From Faecalispora sporosphaeroides DSM 1294 (GTDB lineage Bacteria; Bacillota; Clostridia; Oscillospirales; Acutalibacteraceae), in NCBI GenBank assembly GCA_000383295.1, contig KB911073.1, positions 1 through 64,000 of the forward strand: a stretch of 64,000 bases of DNA. The letters run 5' to 3'. Under the pieces are notes generated by a model, which ran no database searches, had not been told where the DNA came from, and worked only from the letters and a program-made list of their open reading frames with translations. Each line of letters opens with the position of its first letter. Position 1 is the first letter of the stretch. Made by a program: the position numbers and the translations under genes. Below are positions 1-7,393 of the stretch, piece by piece.

Positions 1-158
1 GTGGGCGCATATTGTGGCCGCCTTTTTGTTATACTCTTTTTTCTACACTGAATTTTCTTGAATTTGGGGCTTGACTTTTGTTAGCAGGACTCCTTATAAA
101 AAATAGTATCCTAAATAAAGCTAGTACAGCCTGTATCCATAATAAAGGACAGTGCGAA

Positions 159-680
159 TTATCTTAACTCAAAATGATTCCATCCAGCTCTTGCTCGGAT
201 TATAACAGCATTGTCGTATGCTCGCTTTGCTCCTTGGCTGTACCTGTGATTAGGATAATATTGACTTAATCCGTTTGGTGATGTTACAAAGGCTCCCTTT
301 AATAAGGGTTTCTTAAACTGATTAATTATTTTAATCCATAATTTATCAATTACATCATCACTTATTACCCCCATTGCTGAATCAAATAGTTCTGTACCAT
401 TATCTTCGCCAATAGTAATAAATAAGTTTCGACGAGACTCTGATATAAACTGGTTATATTGCTCGCTTGCACCAATTTCTATATTCTGCCTACTTAATAT
501 AATAAATTTATACCTCTCCATCTCGCTATGATGAATATAAATGTGTTTTAATATATCCTCTCGGCAATAAGGAAATAAGTTTACTCCATATACTTTTATA
601 GCATTTTCCTCAATTACACTTTGAAGAAACTGAGTGATTTCACAATATCTTGCATGAAATTGAAAATTTATTTTTTTCAT
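159..680 (-). CDS. hypothetical protein
   Basis: A 173-residue soluble protein that I do not recognise. No signal peptide, membrane segment or catalytic motif is evident. The frame stays open up to a TTG at 755, but the ATG at 680 is preferred because a GAGG ribosome site lies about seven bases before it and none precedes the TTG. The gene is clearly more A+T-rich than the prophage that follows, and it lies in an accessory region next to decayed mobile DNA, so recent transfer is plausible. Function unknown. Confidence 0.6.
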   Translation of the reverse strand: MKKINFQFHARYCEITQFLQSVIEENAIKVYGVNLFPYCREDILKHIYIHHSEMERYKFIILSRQNIEIGASEQYNQFISESRRNLFITIGEDNGTELFDSAMGVISDDVIDKLWIKIINQFKKPLLKGAFVTSPNGLSQYYPNHRYSQGAKRAYDNAVIIRARAGWNHFELR

Positions 681-785
681 AAATACCTCTAATGCATATA
701 TTTGTACAAGATTATATTCTGCGTCCTTATGGTAAAAGAAAAAGCTCAAATTCAATATACCATATTTTGAAGTATGCAGTGAGCG

Positions 786-1739
786 TTATGAATTCTTAAG
801 CCAGTCCTGAAATACCTGAAAGGAAATCTCCCCAGCATCACACTTGGCTTTTTCTTCTCTGGCCTTTTCACTCCACGCGTAGAAAGCATCCTGCTCAATC
901 TTCCCAGCCTTAATCCAGCCAAAGCGCTTTTTGTACTCCCGGCGGTAGACCTTGAATATATCATCATTCTTGCGCTTTTCCGTCCAAGCCTTGATTGACC
1001 CTACATCCCTACAGGTGCGCCCCTTCTCGTCAATGGTACGGTTGCAGTATTCCGCATCCGAACGCCCGGAGAGGGCAAAATACTTCCTGCAGTTTTTGCA
1101 GATGCGCACAGGCTGTTCCCGCTTCACAAATTCTCGCACAAAGTAGTCAATCATGTCATAGATATTTTTCGGATACAGCACCTCGGTAAAGGTTTTGCGG
1201 TCAATAACCTCAAAGCTCATGGGCTGAGGCTGAAACTGAAAGGTGTTCAGCTGGTCACTTCCACGATAGTTATAATACCGCACCATCTTTTTCTGCACCG
1301 GCTCCTTGGGGCTGGTATCCAAATCCAGCACATGGGCAAAGAGTGTTTTAATCTGCTCCTGCATCGTGTGGATATTTGATGGAATGTGTGTCAACTCCTT
1401 GCGGGGCAGCAGATCAAGCACATTCTCATAATTATGCCGTTTTGCCTGTTCCAGCCTGTCCCGCCATTCCAGACGAAGCAGTTCAAAGTAAATGTGATGG
1501 GAGGCTATCGTGTCCAATGCAGTAAGTACCTCATCCACATACCGCTGTTCCTTAGAGGAATACAGCTCCATAATAGCTTTGCCCATCCCGTCAAACAACT
1601 CGCCATATGCCCAAACGTCCAAATAAAGCAGCTCCATCAGACTTGTCCCGAAGGGCAGGTCTTTTTTCTTTTTCTGTTCATTTCCATATTCAAAATGCTC
1701 GTTGCCATCTGCAACCCAAACCTTGTATGTGTAGCGCAT
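786..1739 (-). CDS. DUF6076-like protein with Cys zinc-knuckle region
   Basis: A 317-residue protein of uncertain role. Near residues 215-245 it has CxxC followed by two more cysteines (CKNC, then YCN and TCR), with aromatic and arginine residues around them. This resembles a CGNR-type zinc-binding, possibly nucleic-acid-binding, module. The N-terminal two thirds are helical with no visible catalytic signature. From memory it matches the uncharacterised DUF6076 family seen on clostridial accessory DNA; that assignment is unverified. The ATG follows GGGGTG by seven bases. It stands alone, between an unrelated A+T-rich gene and a mobile-element remnant. Confidence 0.6.
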   Translation of the reverse strand: MRYTYKVWVADGNEHFEYGNEQKKKKDLPFGTSLMELLYLDVWAYGELFDGMGKAIMELYSSKEQRYVDEVLTALDTIASHHIYFELLRLEWRDRLEQAKRHNYENVLDLLPRKELTHIPSNIHTMQEQIKTLFAHVLDLDTSPKEPVQKKMVRYYNYRGSDQLNTFQFQPQPMSFEVIDRKTFTEVLYPKNIYDMIDYFVREFVKREQPVRICKNCRKYFALSGRSDAEYCNRTIDEKGRTCRDVGSIKAWTEKRKNDDIFKVYRREYKKRFGWIKAGKIEQDAFYAWSEKAREEKAKCDAGEISFQVFQDWLKNS

Positions 1740-2239
1740 CCTTTGTCACCCCATTCAACGACTTAATATTAAAATTATTATACATTAGTCTCGATAGGAT
1801 TGCAAGGCTTTGTTACTATATAATTAAAAACTAAATATTATATATTTTATAGTTTAGTCGTTGCGAAGGGAGATGATGTCCATGACTTTCAAATAGCAAA
1901 AAACCGCCACTCCACGGCAATGGAATGACGGCTCGTGAAACCGTAGCGGTTTCAAAAATTGGTTGCTCCTATTGTAACCCAAGAGGGGCGGAAAAGCAAG
2001 GGAGCGTTTGCGGGGCTGGGGGTACGCTCACTACCCTTTAGGGTAGGCCAGCATATTGTTTGTATTGACAGCTGGTCGGGGGCGCTGCCCCCAAGCCCCC
2101 GAGTGGCGCACGCTGCTTCTACGGAAGCAACAAAGCTCGCTTCGCTCACGGTGCGCCTCATAAGGGGGACCAGTCCCCCTTATGGTATCCCCCTACTCTC
2201 CGAGGGGACAGGAACGAAAAGAAATTCAGGAGGTATGCT
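1740..2239. other. noncoding, hairpin-rich segment of a decayed mobilisable element
   Basis: About 500 bases without a convincing gene. The first 120 bases are A+T-rich. From about 1900 the segment becomes G+C-rich and holds strong palindromes: GGGGGC facing GCCCCC at 2078-2092, and a perfect hairpin at 2159-2184 (arms CATAAGGGGGAC and its complement around CA). It ends in a good ribosome site (AGGAGG) for the MobC-like stub. Such hairpin-rich leaders are typical upstream of mobilisation genes on clostridial integrative elements, so this may be a relic oriT region. That is an inference from context. Confidence 0.4.
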
Positions 2240-2353
2240 ATGAAAAAAGACAAAATGTTTGCCATGCGCATGAGCACAGCGGACTATGACCGCATTCAGA
2301 ATAAAGCGCAGCTGTCTGGAATGACCATGCTCAGTCTGTTGAAAATCTTGTAA
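2240..2353 (+). pseudogene. MobC-like mobilisation protein, N-terminal fragment
   Basis: An ATG eight bases after AGGAGG opens a 37-codon frame (MKKDKMFAMRMSTADYDRIQ...) that looks like the ribbon-helix-helix start of MobC/relaxosome accessory proteins, then stops abruptly. MobC proteins normally exceed 100 residues. The following 130 bases hold only broken pieces in several frames before a recombinase tail at 2482, consistent with one large deletion joining two genes of a mobilisable element. Probably non-functional. Confidence 0.5.
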
Positions 2354-2481
2354 ATCCCTATGACCCGGATGCCGAGCGCCAGAAATACGAACAGGAGCGT
2401 ATGCTAAAACGAACAGCATATCCTAACTGTCAGAATGGAACAGCTGGTGAAGGAAATTGAAAGCCACACAGAAAAGCCGTC

Positions 2482-2658
2482 AATGTAGAACGATTCCTCA
2501 AAATTGTAGAGAAATACACTGACATCAAAGAGCTGACACCCGAAATCCTCCGTGAATTCATTGAGCGTATTGAAATCTATGAGCGCAGTGTTTATCGTGG
2601 CAAGGATGCCACACAGCAGATTGATATTTACTATAACTTTATCGCTCTGATGCCGTAA
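2482..2658 (+). pseudogene. large serine recombinase, C-terminal fragment (DUF4368-like)
   Basis: Fifty-eight codons in one frame read NVERFLKIVEKYTDIKEL and continue to a conserved-looking end (YYNFIALMP). This is the typical C-terminal tail of the large serine recombinases (DUF4368 region) that move clostridial integrative elements. There is no start codon, resolvase catalytic domain or zinc-ribbon domain upstream: only the last tenth of the gene survives. Together with the MobC-like stub it marks the scar of a deleted mobilisable transposon. Confidence 0.7.
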
Positions 2659-2669
2659 CAATGGAAAAG

Positions 2670-2694
2670 GCACAGGATACGAAATATCCTGTGC
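2670..2694 (+). terminator. hairpin after the recombinase remnant
   Basis: GCACAGGATA pairs perfectly with TATCCTGTGC around a five-base loop, twelve bases after the recombinase stop. No long T-run follows, so it is either a weak terminator or part of the old element's right end. Confidence 0.4.
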
Positions 2695-2752
2695 AAATCC
2701 TAAAGAAGTAGGAACTTACCTATGCCGCCCCATCTAAAGCGGCTGCTTTTTA

Positions 2753-2775
2753 CTTGGAGCGGATGATGGGAATCG
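2753..2775. repeat. truncated extra copy of the tRNA-Gly 3' end (relic att site)
   Basis: Twenty-three bases match the start of the 48-bp att core (the last bases of tRNA-Gly), then diverge. The copy sits 162 bp left of the intact attL and is likewise preceded by G+C-rich sequence containing GCGGCTG and a short T-run. It looks like the remnant of an earlier integration or excision event at the same tRNA gene. Confidence 0.7.
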
Positions 2776-2886
2776 GGTGTAGCGGTCGAAACACGCGTTC
2801 CGCGGCAAAGGCGTTTTTTCGCTTGCTATTAAAAAGTTTGCTTCCCTTTTGCGGCTTTTTCCCGGGTTTGATTCCCCAGCATATGA

Positions 2887-2912
2887 AAAAACCAGCCAAA
2901 GCGGCTGGTTTT
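2887..2912 (-). terminator. original tRNA-Gly terminator
   Basis: On the minus strand AAAACCAGCC pairs with GGCTGGTTTT around a short loop and runs into six T. It lies immediately beyond attL, where the chromosomal terminator of the tRNA-Gly gene would have been before the prophage separated it from the tRNA body. Confidence 0.75.
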
Positions 2913-2914
2913 AC

Positions 2915-2962
2915 TTGGAGCGGATGATGGGAATCGAACCCACACGGTCAGCTTGGGAAGCT
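2915..2962. repeat. attL core (48-bp direct repeat)
   Basis: Forty-eight bases identical to 41497-41544 and equal to the 3' half of tRNA-Gly from the anticodon loop to the CCA end. Sequence to the left is chromosomal (tRNA terminator); sequence to the right is phage, ending at the integrase gene 44 bases away. The tRNA body is missing on this side, as expected for the distal copy. Confidence 0.93.
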
Positions 2963-3006
2963 ACAACAAAAACTGCCGTGAGCCTTAGAGCCATGCGGGT
3001 TTCAAA

Positions 3007-4218
3007 TTACGCTTGACTTGCATCTGACTTGCATGAGTCTAAATAATTGTCCAGTTTAGCCATTGACTTGCGCTTATAAACTTTGTCAAGGTGCGTATAG
3101 ATTGCAAGGGTCGTTTTAATATCTGCATGGCCAAGCTGGTCTTTTGCTGTCAGTACGTCCACGCCGGCGAGATACAGCAACGTTGCGAACGTATGCCGCA
3201 GCCAGTGGGCGGTGATTGGCGGAATCGTCATGTCAAATTTGCGCCTGCCGGGTTTCTTCATTTTTTCTTTGTCCGCAAAAGTCCTTTGTCCGTATTTATT
3301 ATTAAGTGCAGTCATGTAGCTTTTCCATAGGGAGCGCCAGCCGTTGTCGCTCATAAGCTTTCCACGTACATTCGCAAATACAAGTTTGTTGATTGCTGCC
3401 GTCCCCGGAGGAAAGTCTTTTGCCTTCTCTTCGGACAGATAGTCTGTAAGCCGCTGGGGAATATCAATTGTACGCATACCAGCTTCTGTTTTCGTCATAT
3501 TCTTGACTTCGAAGTGGCCGTTCTTTACTCTTTCAACACTCTTGTTTATCCTGATTGTCTTTGCGATTAAATCAATGTCTGACCAAGTAAGCGCCAACAG
3601 TTCCCCACGGCGCAAGCCGGAATACATCATTATCACAGCTGCACGCCTTGCCCGGTGAGGGGTATTTATAATCCATTGTTGCTCTTCATCGGTCAGCGCT
3701 CTGCGGTGTTCCTGCGGAGCGTCGGATGGGATTTCTACTGCAACCAATGGGTTGTAATCAATCACTCTATTGTTAATTGCGAGCTGCATGATCTGGCTTG
3801 CGGTAGAACGCACAAATTTTAATGTTCGTTTGGCTGTTGTCCTGCCGGTAAAAGGATTCTCTTCTGCCAGGGAAAAAAGATAATCCTGAAAATCCTGCGC
3901 CCGCAGCTTAGAAATCTGTACATCCCCGCATACTTCTTTCAGACGCTTTATGCAGCCCTCGTAATTTACATATTGGCCGTGCGACACTCCTTTTTTTGTG
4001 AGCAAAAACCGATCGGCCCATTTTCCAAAAGTATCGCGGTCGGCGGTAACGTCGATCCCTTTCTTCATGGACAACTTTATTTGCAGGGCTTTTTCATCGG
4101 CTTCTTTTTGTGTGCTGCCGTAGACGGTTTTGTATTTCCGTTTGCCGTCTATCTGGCCAAGATAAACCTGCACGGCAATGCGCCCATCGTCGCGCTTTGC
4201 ATTTGTTTTTTTAGGCAT
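3007..4218 (-). CDS. int: tyrosine site-specific integrase
   Basis: Phage integrase of 403 residues that recombines attP with the tRNA-Gly attB. The N-terminal 60 residues (GQIDGKRKYKTVYG) form an arm-binding domain, residues about 60-160 the SAM-like core-binding domain, and the rest the catalytic domain. The catalytic set is complete: R203 (SGLRRGE), K243, H338 and R341 (HWLRH), H364 (LGH) and nucleophile Y374. The start has AGGAGGG before it. It lies next to attL and faces it, and its 3' end contains the arm-type repeats. Likely transcribed apart from the repressor block. Confidence 0.96.
   Translation of the reverse strand: MPKKTNAKRDDGRIAVQVYLGQIDGKRKYKTVYGSTQKEADEKALQIKLSMKKGIDVTADRDTFGKWADRFLLTKKGVSHGQYVNYEGCIKRLKEVCGDVQISKLRAQDFQDYLFSLAEENPFTGRTTAKRTLKFVRSTASQIMQLAINNRVIDYNPLVAVEIPSDAPQEHRRALTDEEQQWIINTPHRARRAAVIMMYSGLRRGELLALTWSDIDLIAKTIRINKSVERVKNGHFEVKNMTKTEAGMRTIDIPQRLTDYLSEEKAKDFPPGTAAINKLVFANVRGKLMSDNGWRSLWKSYMTALNNKYGQRTFADKEKMKKPGRRKFDMTIPPITAHWLRHTFATLLYLAGVDVLTAKDQLGHADIKTTLAIYTHLDKVYKRKSMAKLDNYLDSCKSDASQA
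3013..3035. promoter_or_regulatory. integrase arm-type repeats on the attL side
   Basis: Two copies of TGACTTGCAT lie in direct repeat 11 bases apart, inside the last codons of the integrase gene. The same pair recurs at 41371-41394 beside attR. Paired short repeats flanking a tyrosine-recombinase core site are the expected binding sites for the integrase N-terminal arm-binding domain; the role is inferred. Confidence 0.7.
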
Positions 4219-4305
4219 AATTATGGCCCTCCTGTTGATTTTGGAGGGCTGAAACGGTATAATAAATATGCGTCAAAGTTACCGTCAGCCCTTGGTTGAT
4301 GGTGA

Positions 4306-4337
4306 GCCGTTCCGGGTGCAACCGGGGCGGCTTTTTT
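4306..4337 (+). terminator. rightward hairpin between integrase and immA
   Basis: GCCGTTCCGG pairs with CCGGGGCGGC (two G-T wobbles) around a short loop and is followed by six T on the plus strand. Both neighbouring genes run leftward, so this would stop rightward read-through entering from the attL side. Confidence 0.55.
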
Positions 4338-4339
4338 AT

Positions 4340-4972
4340 TTATGCCGGGAATTCAATAGCAGCTTCCTCGTACTGCTTTTTGATTAAAAAACGCATAATA
4401 AAAATTCGAAACTGGTTTTCAACAGCAATTTCGAGCGGGTGGGTTCGCCACCTGTCGCGTAGCTCCAACTCTTTAATATATTGACTGCGATAGACGGCCG
4501 CCTCATGCGAGATCCCGCAGAGGTGCATGATCTCATAAGGCTCAGTTACATTGCAATCATGCAATACAATAGAGGGGCAAAGCACCCTCCGGGCGAATCC
4601 CTGTGCCTCCACCTCAAACATAGATCGTTGTTCGGAGCGGACACGGGTCAGGCTCGGAACCTCGCTGGAGATATGGCCAAGCACAATATGCGCGATTTCG
4701 TGCATCAGGGTCCACCGGATCACCGGCGCCGGGAACTCGGTGTTATAGCAAATAACAAAGGTATTTTCCTTTTGACTCCAAAACACAAAAGCTTCCGGGC
4801 TGAATCGGTCAATCACATTTGCAATCGTCCGGCCGATCCGTTCGGCAAACTGTGCATAAGTGTAGAGCTTCCAGCCGTTTTGATTTATCAGTTGGTGAGA
4901 GTTGGCCGGCAGAGTTTTAATGCCTTGATCTAAAATAAATTGCCATGCGGCATCCCGCAGATAGTTTTGCAT
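4340..4972 (-). CDS. immA: ImmA/IrrE-family metalloprotease
   Basis: A 210-residue zinc peptidase. HEIAHIVLGH at residues 91-100 supplies the two histidines and the glutamate of the HExxH motif. In ICEBs1 and related phages ImmA cleaves the repressor to release excision and lytic genes. Here it directly follows the XRE repressor: the repressor stop and this ATG are adjacent with no gap, so translation is probably coupled. The pairing predicts that this peptidase inactivates the repressor at 4973-5482 after a damage or quorum signal. Unlike short ImmA proteins it has about 50 extra C-terminal residues of unknown role. Confidence 0.88.
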   Translation of the reverse strand: MQNYLRDAAWQFILDQGIKTLPANSHQLINQNGWKLYTYAQFAERIGRTIANVIDRFSPEAFVFWSQKENTFVICYNTEFPAPVIRWTLMHEIAHIVLGHISSEVPSLTRVRSEQRSMFEVEAQGFARRVLCPSIVLHDCNVTEPYEIMHLCGISHEAAVYRSQYIKELELRDRWRTHPLEIAVENQFRIFIMRFLIKKQYEEAAIEFPA

Positions 4973-5482
4973 TTAGTTTTCGTCCTTGTCCTCGTCGTCG
5001 GACGCGTCATATAAGGCTGCCGCCTCCGCTATACCAGATATATTGCCGTCCCGTGCTGCCGCCGGGGCGGCATTTTCTTTTATATAGTCGGAGCGGAATT
5101 CTTCGTAGTTTTTATCATCCAGCGCTTTATCTACCAAGCCATGGACGAATTTTTTCAGAACTTGGCGTTCCATATCATTCATCTGCAAAACGCTTTCAAT
5201 TACCAGGCGCTGAATACCATCGAGATTATATTCTCGGGTAAGTTCGGCTAAAACAGAATCATCTGATTCTTTAAACATTTCTCCGATGCCGTTCCGGAGC
5301 CAATCAGGGCTTATGTGAAAAGAATCGCAAATATCGGAAATAACACGGTCTGTAACGCCAATACGTCCCGTTTCAATACTCCCAAGATTGGAGCGGCTGA
5401 TTTTGATTTGAGAAGAGAAGTCTTCTTGAGTTAGATTAAGGATTTCTTTTCTTAAATATTTAATTCTTTCAAATATCTCCAT
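4973..5482 (-). CDS. XRE-family phage repressor
   Basis: A 169-residue regulator. The helix-turn-helix covers residues 5-60 (LTQEDFSSQIKISRSNLGSIETGR), then a linker, and the C-terminal half probably mediates dimerisation. It should hold the lysogenic state by binding the operator at 5509-5590. The ATG at 5482 is preferred over the one at 5500 because AGGTG lies six bases before it. No Ser-Lys LexA-type autoprotease pair is evident, which fits the presence of the ImmA partner downstream. Divergent from the 45-residue early gene. Confidence 0.88.
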   Translation of the reverse strand: MEIFERIKYLRKEILNLTQEDFSSQIKISRSNLGSIETGRIGVTDRVISDICDSFHISPDWLRNGIGEMFKESDDSVLAELTREYNLDGIQRLVIESVLQMNDMERQVLKKFVHGLVDKALDDKNYEEFRSDYIKENAAPAAARDGNISGIAEAAALYDASDDEDKDEN

Positions 5483-5508
5483 TATATCACCTGCTTTCAT
5501 TTACGAAT

Positions 5509-5590
5509 ATCATACCATTATCGTTTTTGTGTGTCAATCACAAAATAATTTTTAAAAATGATTGACAAGCACGAAATTAACGTTTAAAAT
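5509..5590. promoter_or_regulatory. divergent lysogeny/early promoters with shared operator dyad
   Basis: Leftward promoter: TTGACA at 5532-5537 and TATGAT at 5509-5514 (minus strand, 17-bp spacer), reading the repressor. Rightward promoter: TTGACA at 5562-5567 and TAAAAT at 5585-5590 (17-bp spacer), reading the early genes. The two -35 boxes are the inner part of a perfect 9-bp inverted repeat, TGTCAATCA at 5532-5540 and TGATTGACA at 5559-5567, so a dimer bound there would cover both. Further TGTGATT half-sites lie downstream at about 5590. Confidence 0.85.
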
Positions 5591-5632
5591 GTGATTAAAG
5601 CACAAGGAAATCACAGAAAGGAGGGAGCGAGA

Positions 5633-5770
5633 ATGCAGATCAATTTCAAATTGCAAGGGAAAACGATGGATGAAGTAAAAAATGCGATTAAAGAGATTTC
5701 TGAAATTCGCAGGGAATTGAAAAAAGAACACCCCGATGTTGTAGTGAACATCGAGGTGAACATTAGCTGA
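5633..5770 (+). CDS. small early protein, first gene of the rightward operon
   Basis: Forty-five residues, charged and helical (MQINFKLQGKTMDEVKNAIK...), preceded by AAAGGAGG eight bases before the ATG and 43 bases downstream of the early promoter -10. Its position is that of a Cro-like or antirepressor gene, but it is too short for an XRE fold and I see no helix-turn-helix. Function unknown. It is the only rightward gene before the opposing exonuclease. Confidence 0.65.
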   Translation: MQINFKLQGKTMDEVKNAIKEISEIRRELKKEHPDVVVNIEVNIS

Positions 5771-5826
5771 TTTGCTGTAAGTGAAGTTAAGGTGAGAAAA
5801 AAGCCAAGCAGTAAAGGGCATAGGAA

Positions 5827-6813
5827 CTAATATGGAATAGTTATCCGGACGCTAACTGCCATTTTTCCAGAATCGTCTTTTTCTAAAGATAAGATTTCAG
5901 CGGAAGAATCCGGATGATCTTGTAGTAGAGGGCTGATACCAGCGTTAAAGCAACCTATTTTTTTGTTACCGACTAAAGCAATGCATTTTCCCATCTGCTG
6001 GTCAAAGTGATAAAGGACAGTATCTCCAACGCTGCACCCCGCTATATTTGCTTGAATTTCTTTGCTTCTAGTATTTACAAGATGGAACGTAAAGGACGTT
6101 TCTTTCGGTTGGTTTTGTGAAATCGTAGGGGACTGAATGTTTATTGGTGGAGCATCATTGATACCCAAATCAAAGTTCTGTTGAAGGTAATCAAATACCT
6201 TTGCGGTTACTATTGCATCTGCCATAGCCCGATGCTCCGATTTTTCCCTGATTTTTAAGTTGTTAGCGACTGTCGATAATTTGTAGTTTTGATAATTGGG
6301 GAAAATCCTACGGCAGAGTTTTAATGTATCAATGTAAGCAATGTCTAAAGTTTTTGCCATGTATCGAAGTGCGCTGCTCTCAATAAAATCCGTATCAAAT
6401 TTGGCGTTATGTCCTACTAGATAATTTTCTCCTAAGAAATTCAGAAAATCCGGAAGAACATTTTCCACGTAGGGTGCATTTTCCAATATTTTATCAGTAA
6501 TGCCAGTTAGATCAATGATTTTTGACGGCAATGATGTTCTTGGATTTACCAAACTGTGAAAACGCTCTACTTCGAGTCCATCAACAAACTTTATTCCAGC
6601 TATTTCAATAATATCATCGAAGTTAGGATTTAAGCCAGTGGTTTCAACGTCGACCACAACATAATCCGGTATGGTAGGTGGCTTGGAGGATGGCAACGGG
6701 TTAGATTTCGGTGGTACTTCATTGGCGGGCAGATTTCGATTTTGGAGTTTGTCCATCAAAGCAAATCCAGCAAACAAGGCAAGCAGAGCAAATATAAATA
6801 TAAAATATTGCAC
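5827..6813 (-). CDS. membrane-anchored DEDDh 3'-5' exonuclease with extra C-terminal domain
   Basis: A 328-residue protein in three parts. Residues 1-20 are a single hydrophobic anchor followed by a Pro/Ser-rich linker to about 48. Residues 50-212 are a DnaQ-type exonuclease with all catalytic residues: D55 and E57 (DVETTG), D140 (HNAKFD), H194 and D199 (HRAMAD). Residues about 240-328 form a beta-rich domain resembling HIRAN modules (VGDTVLYHFD... KIGCFNAG). Start is GTG with AGGGA upstream. It has its own leftward promoter (TTGCCT 6870-6875, TAAAAT 6847-6852, 17-bp spacer), opposes the early operon and is more A+T-rich than its neighbours. This suggests a lysogen-expressed cargo gene, possibly attacking incoming DNA at the membrane. 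The defence role is inference. Confidence 0.8.
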   Translation of the reverse strand: MQYFIFIFALLALFAGFALMDKLQNRNLPANEVPPKSNPLPSSKPPTIPDYVVVDVETTGLNPNFDDIIEIAGIKFVDGLEVERFHSLVNPRTSLPSKIIDLTGITDKILENAPYVENVLPDFLNFLGENYLVGHNAKFDTDFIESSALRYMAKTLDIAYIDTLKLCRRIFPNYQNYKLSTVANNLKIREKSEHRAMADAIVTAKVFDYLQQNFDLGINDAPPINIQSPTISQNQPKETSFTFHLVNTRSKEIQANIAGCSVGDTVLYHFDQQMGKCIALVGNKKIGCFNAGISPLLQDHPDSSAEILSLEKDDSGKMAVSVRITIPY

Positions 6814-6916
6814 ACGATCATCCCTTTTTCTCCATAATATACCAATATTTTACAGCACCGGGGAGGGAAAGGCAAGTAAAAAGCCCCACAGGAGCGGAGC
6901 GGAAAGGAGAATTACC

Positions 6917-7069
6917 ATGGACGAAATGAAAAAAGTCAAGACCGACGCAGTTGAGATCATTGAGACCTTGAAAAAACTGCCTGCAGAAGATTGGGAGCGC
7001 ACTCTGTGCTTTATCAAAGGCATTGAAGCCATGCGGGCACTGAGTGCCGCCACACATAAAACCGCATAA
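6917..7069 (+). CDS. small early phage protein
   Basis: Fifty residues, mostly helical and charged, with GGAAAGGAG eight bases before the ATG. No recognised domain. It opens the run of closely packed rightward early genes after the exonuclease, so it is probably read from the early promoter at 5562-5590 or an unseen local one. Confidence 0.6.
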   Translation: MDEMKKVKTDAVEIIETLKKLPAEDWERTLCFIKGIEAMRALSAATHKTA

Positions 7070-7108
7070 AAAAGCCCCGTCACCGCAGGGCAGAAAGGAG
7101 GTCGTACC

Positions 7109-7315
7109 ATGCGAACCCGAACGTTTACCAATTGGAATCAGGTTCCTATCGTGATGGATTTGCAAACTGCCTGCATCATCCTTAATAAATCATACGATCG
7201 GCTTCAAAAAGATGCCAAGCAGGGGAAGTTCCCCGCTTTTAAAAACGGGGCGCGTAAATGGGCTGTGAATAAAGACGATCTGCTGGGATACATCGAGCGG
7301 CAGAAAGTTTCGTAA
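7109..7315 (+). CDS. excisionase/MerR-like helix-turn-helix protein
   Basis: Sixty-eight residues. The pattern MDLQTACIILNKSYDRLQKD, then a basic turn and W-V-hydrophobic-D-x-L-x-x-Y-I, is that of the winged-helix DNA-binding proteins of excisionase type. A strong AAAGGAGG precedes the ATG. It may bind the att arms to direct excision or act as an early regulator; its distance from the integrase makes a regulatory role equally likely. Confidence 0.7.
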   Translation: MRTRTFTNWNQVPIVMDLQTACIILNKSYDRLQKDAKQGKFPAFKNGARKWAVNKDDLLGYIERQKVS

Positions 7316-7393
7316 TGCCGGCCGCCTGCACCCGGTGCGGGCGGCACTGGGCGGTAAAATTTAGGACAAGCCCCGTTCGGGGCGGGAAGGAGA

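Noticed and set aside
4340-5482. Repressor-ImmA pair as a toxin-antitoxin system
   Set aside because: The genes are positioned and built like the lysogeny control pair of ICEBs1-type elements; a HEXXH protease next to its repressor is sufficient explanation.
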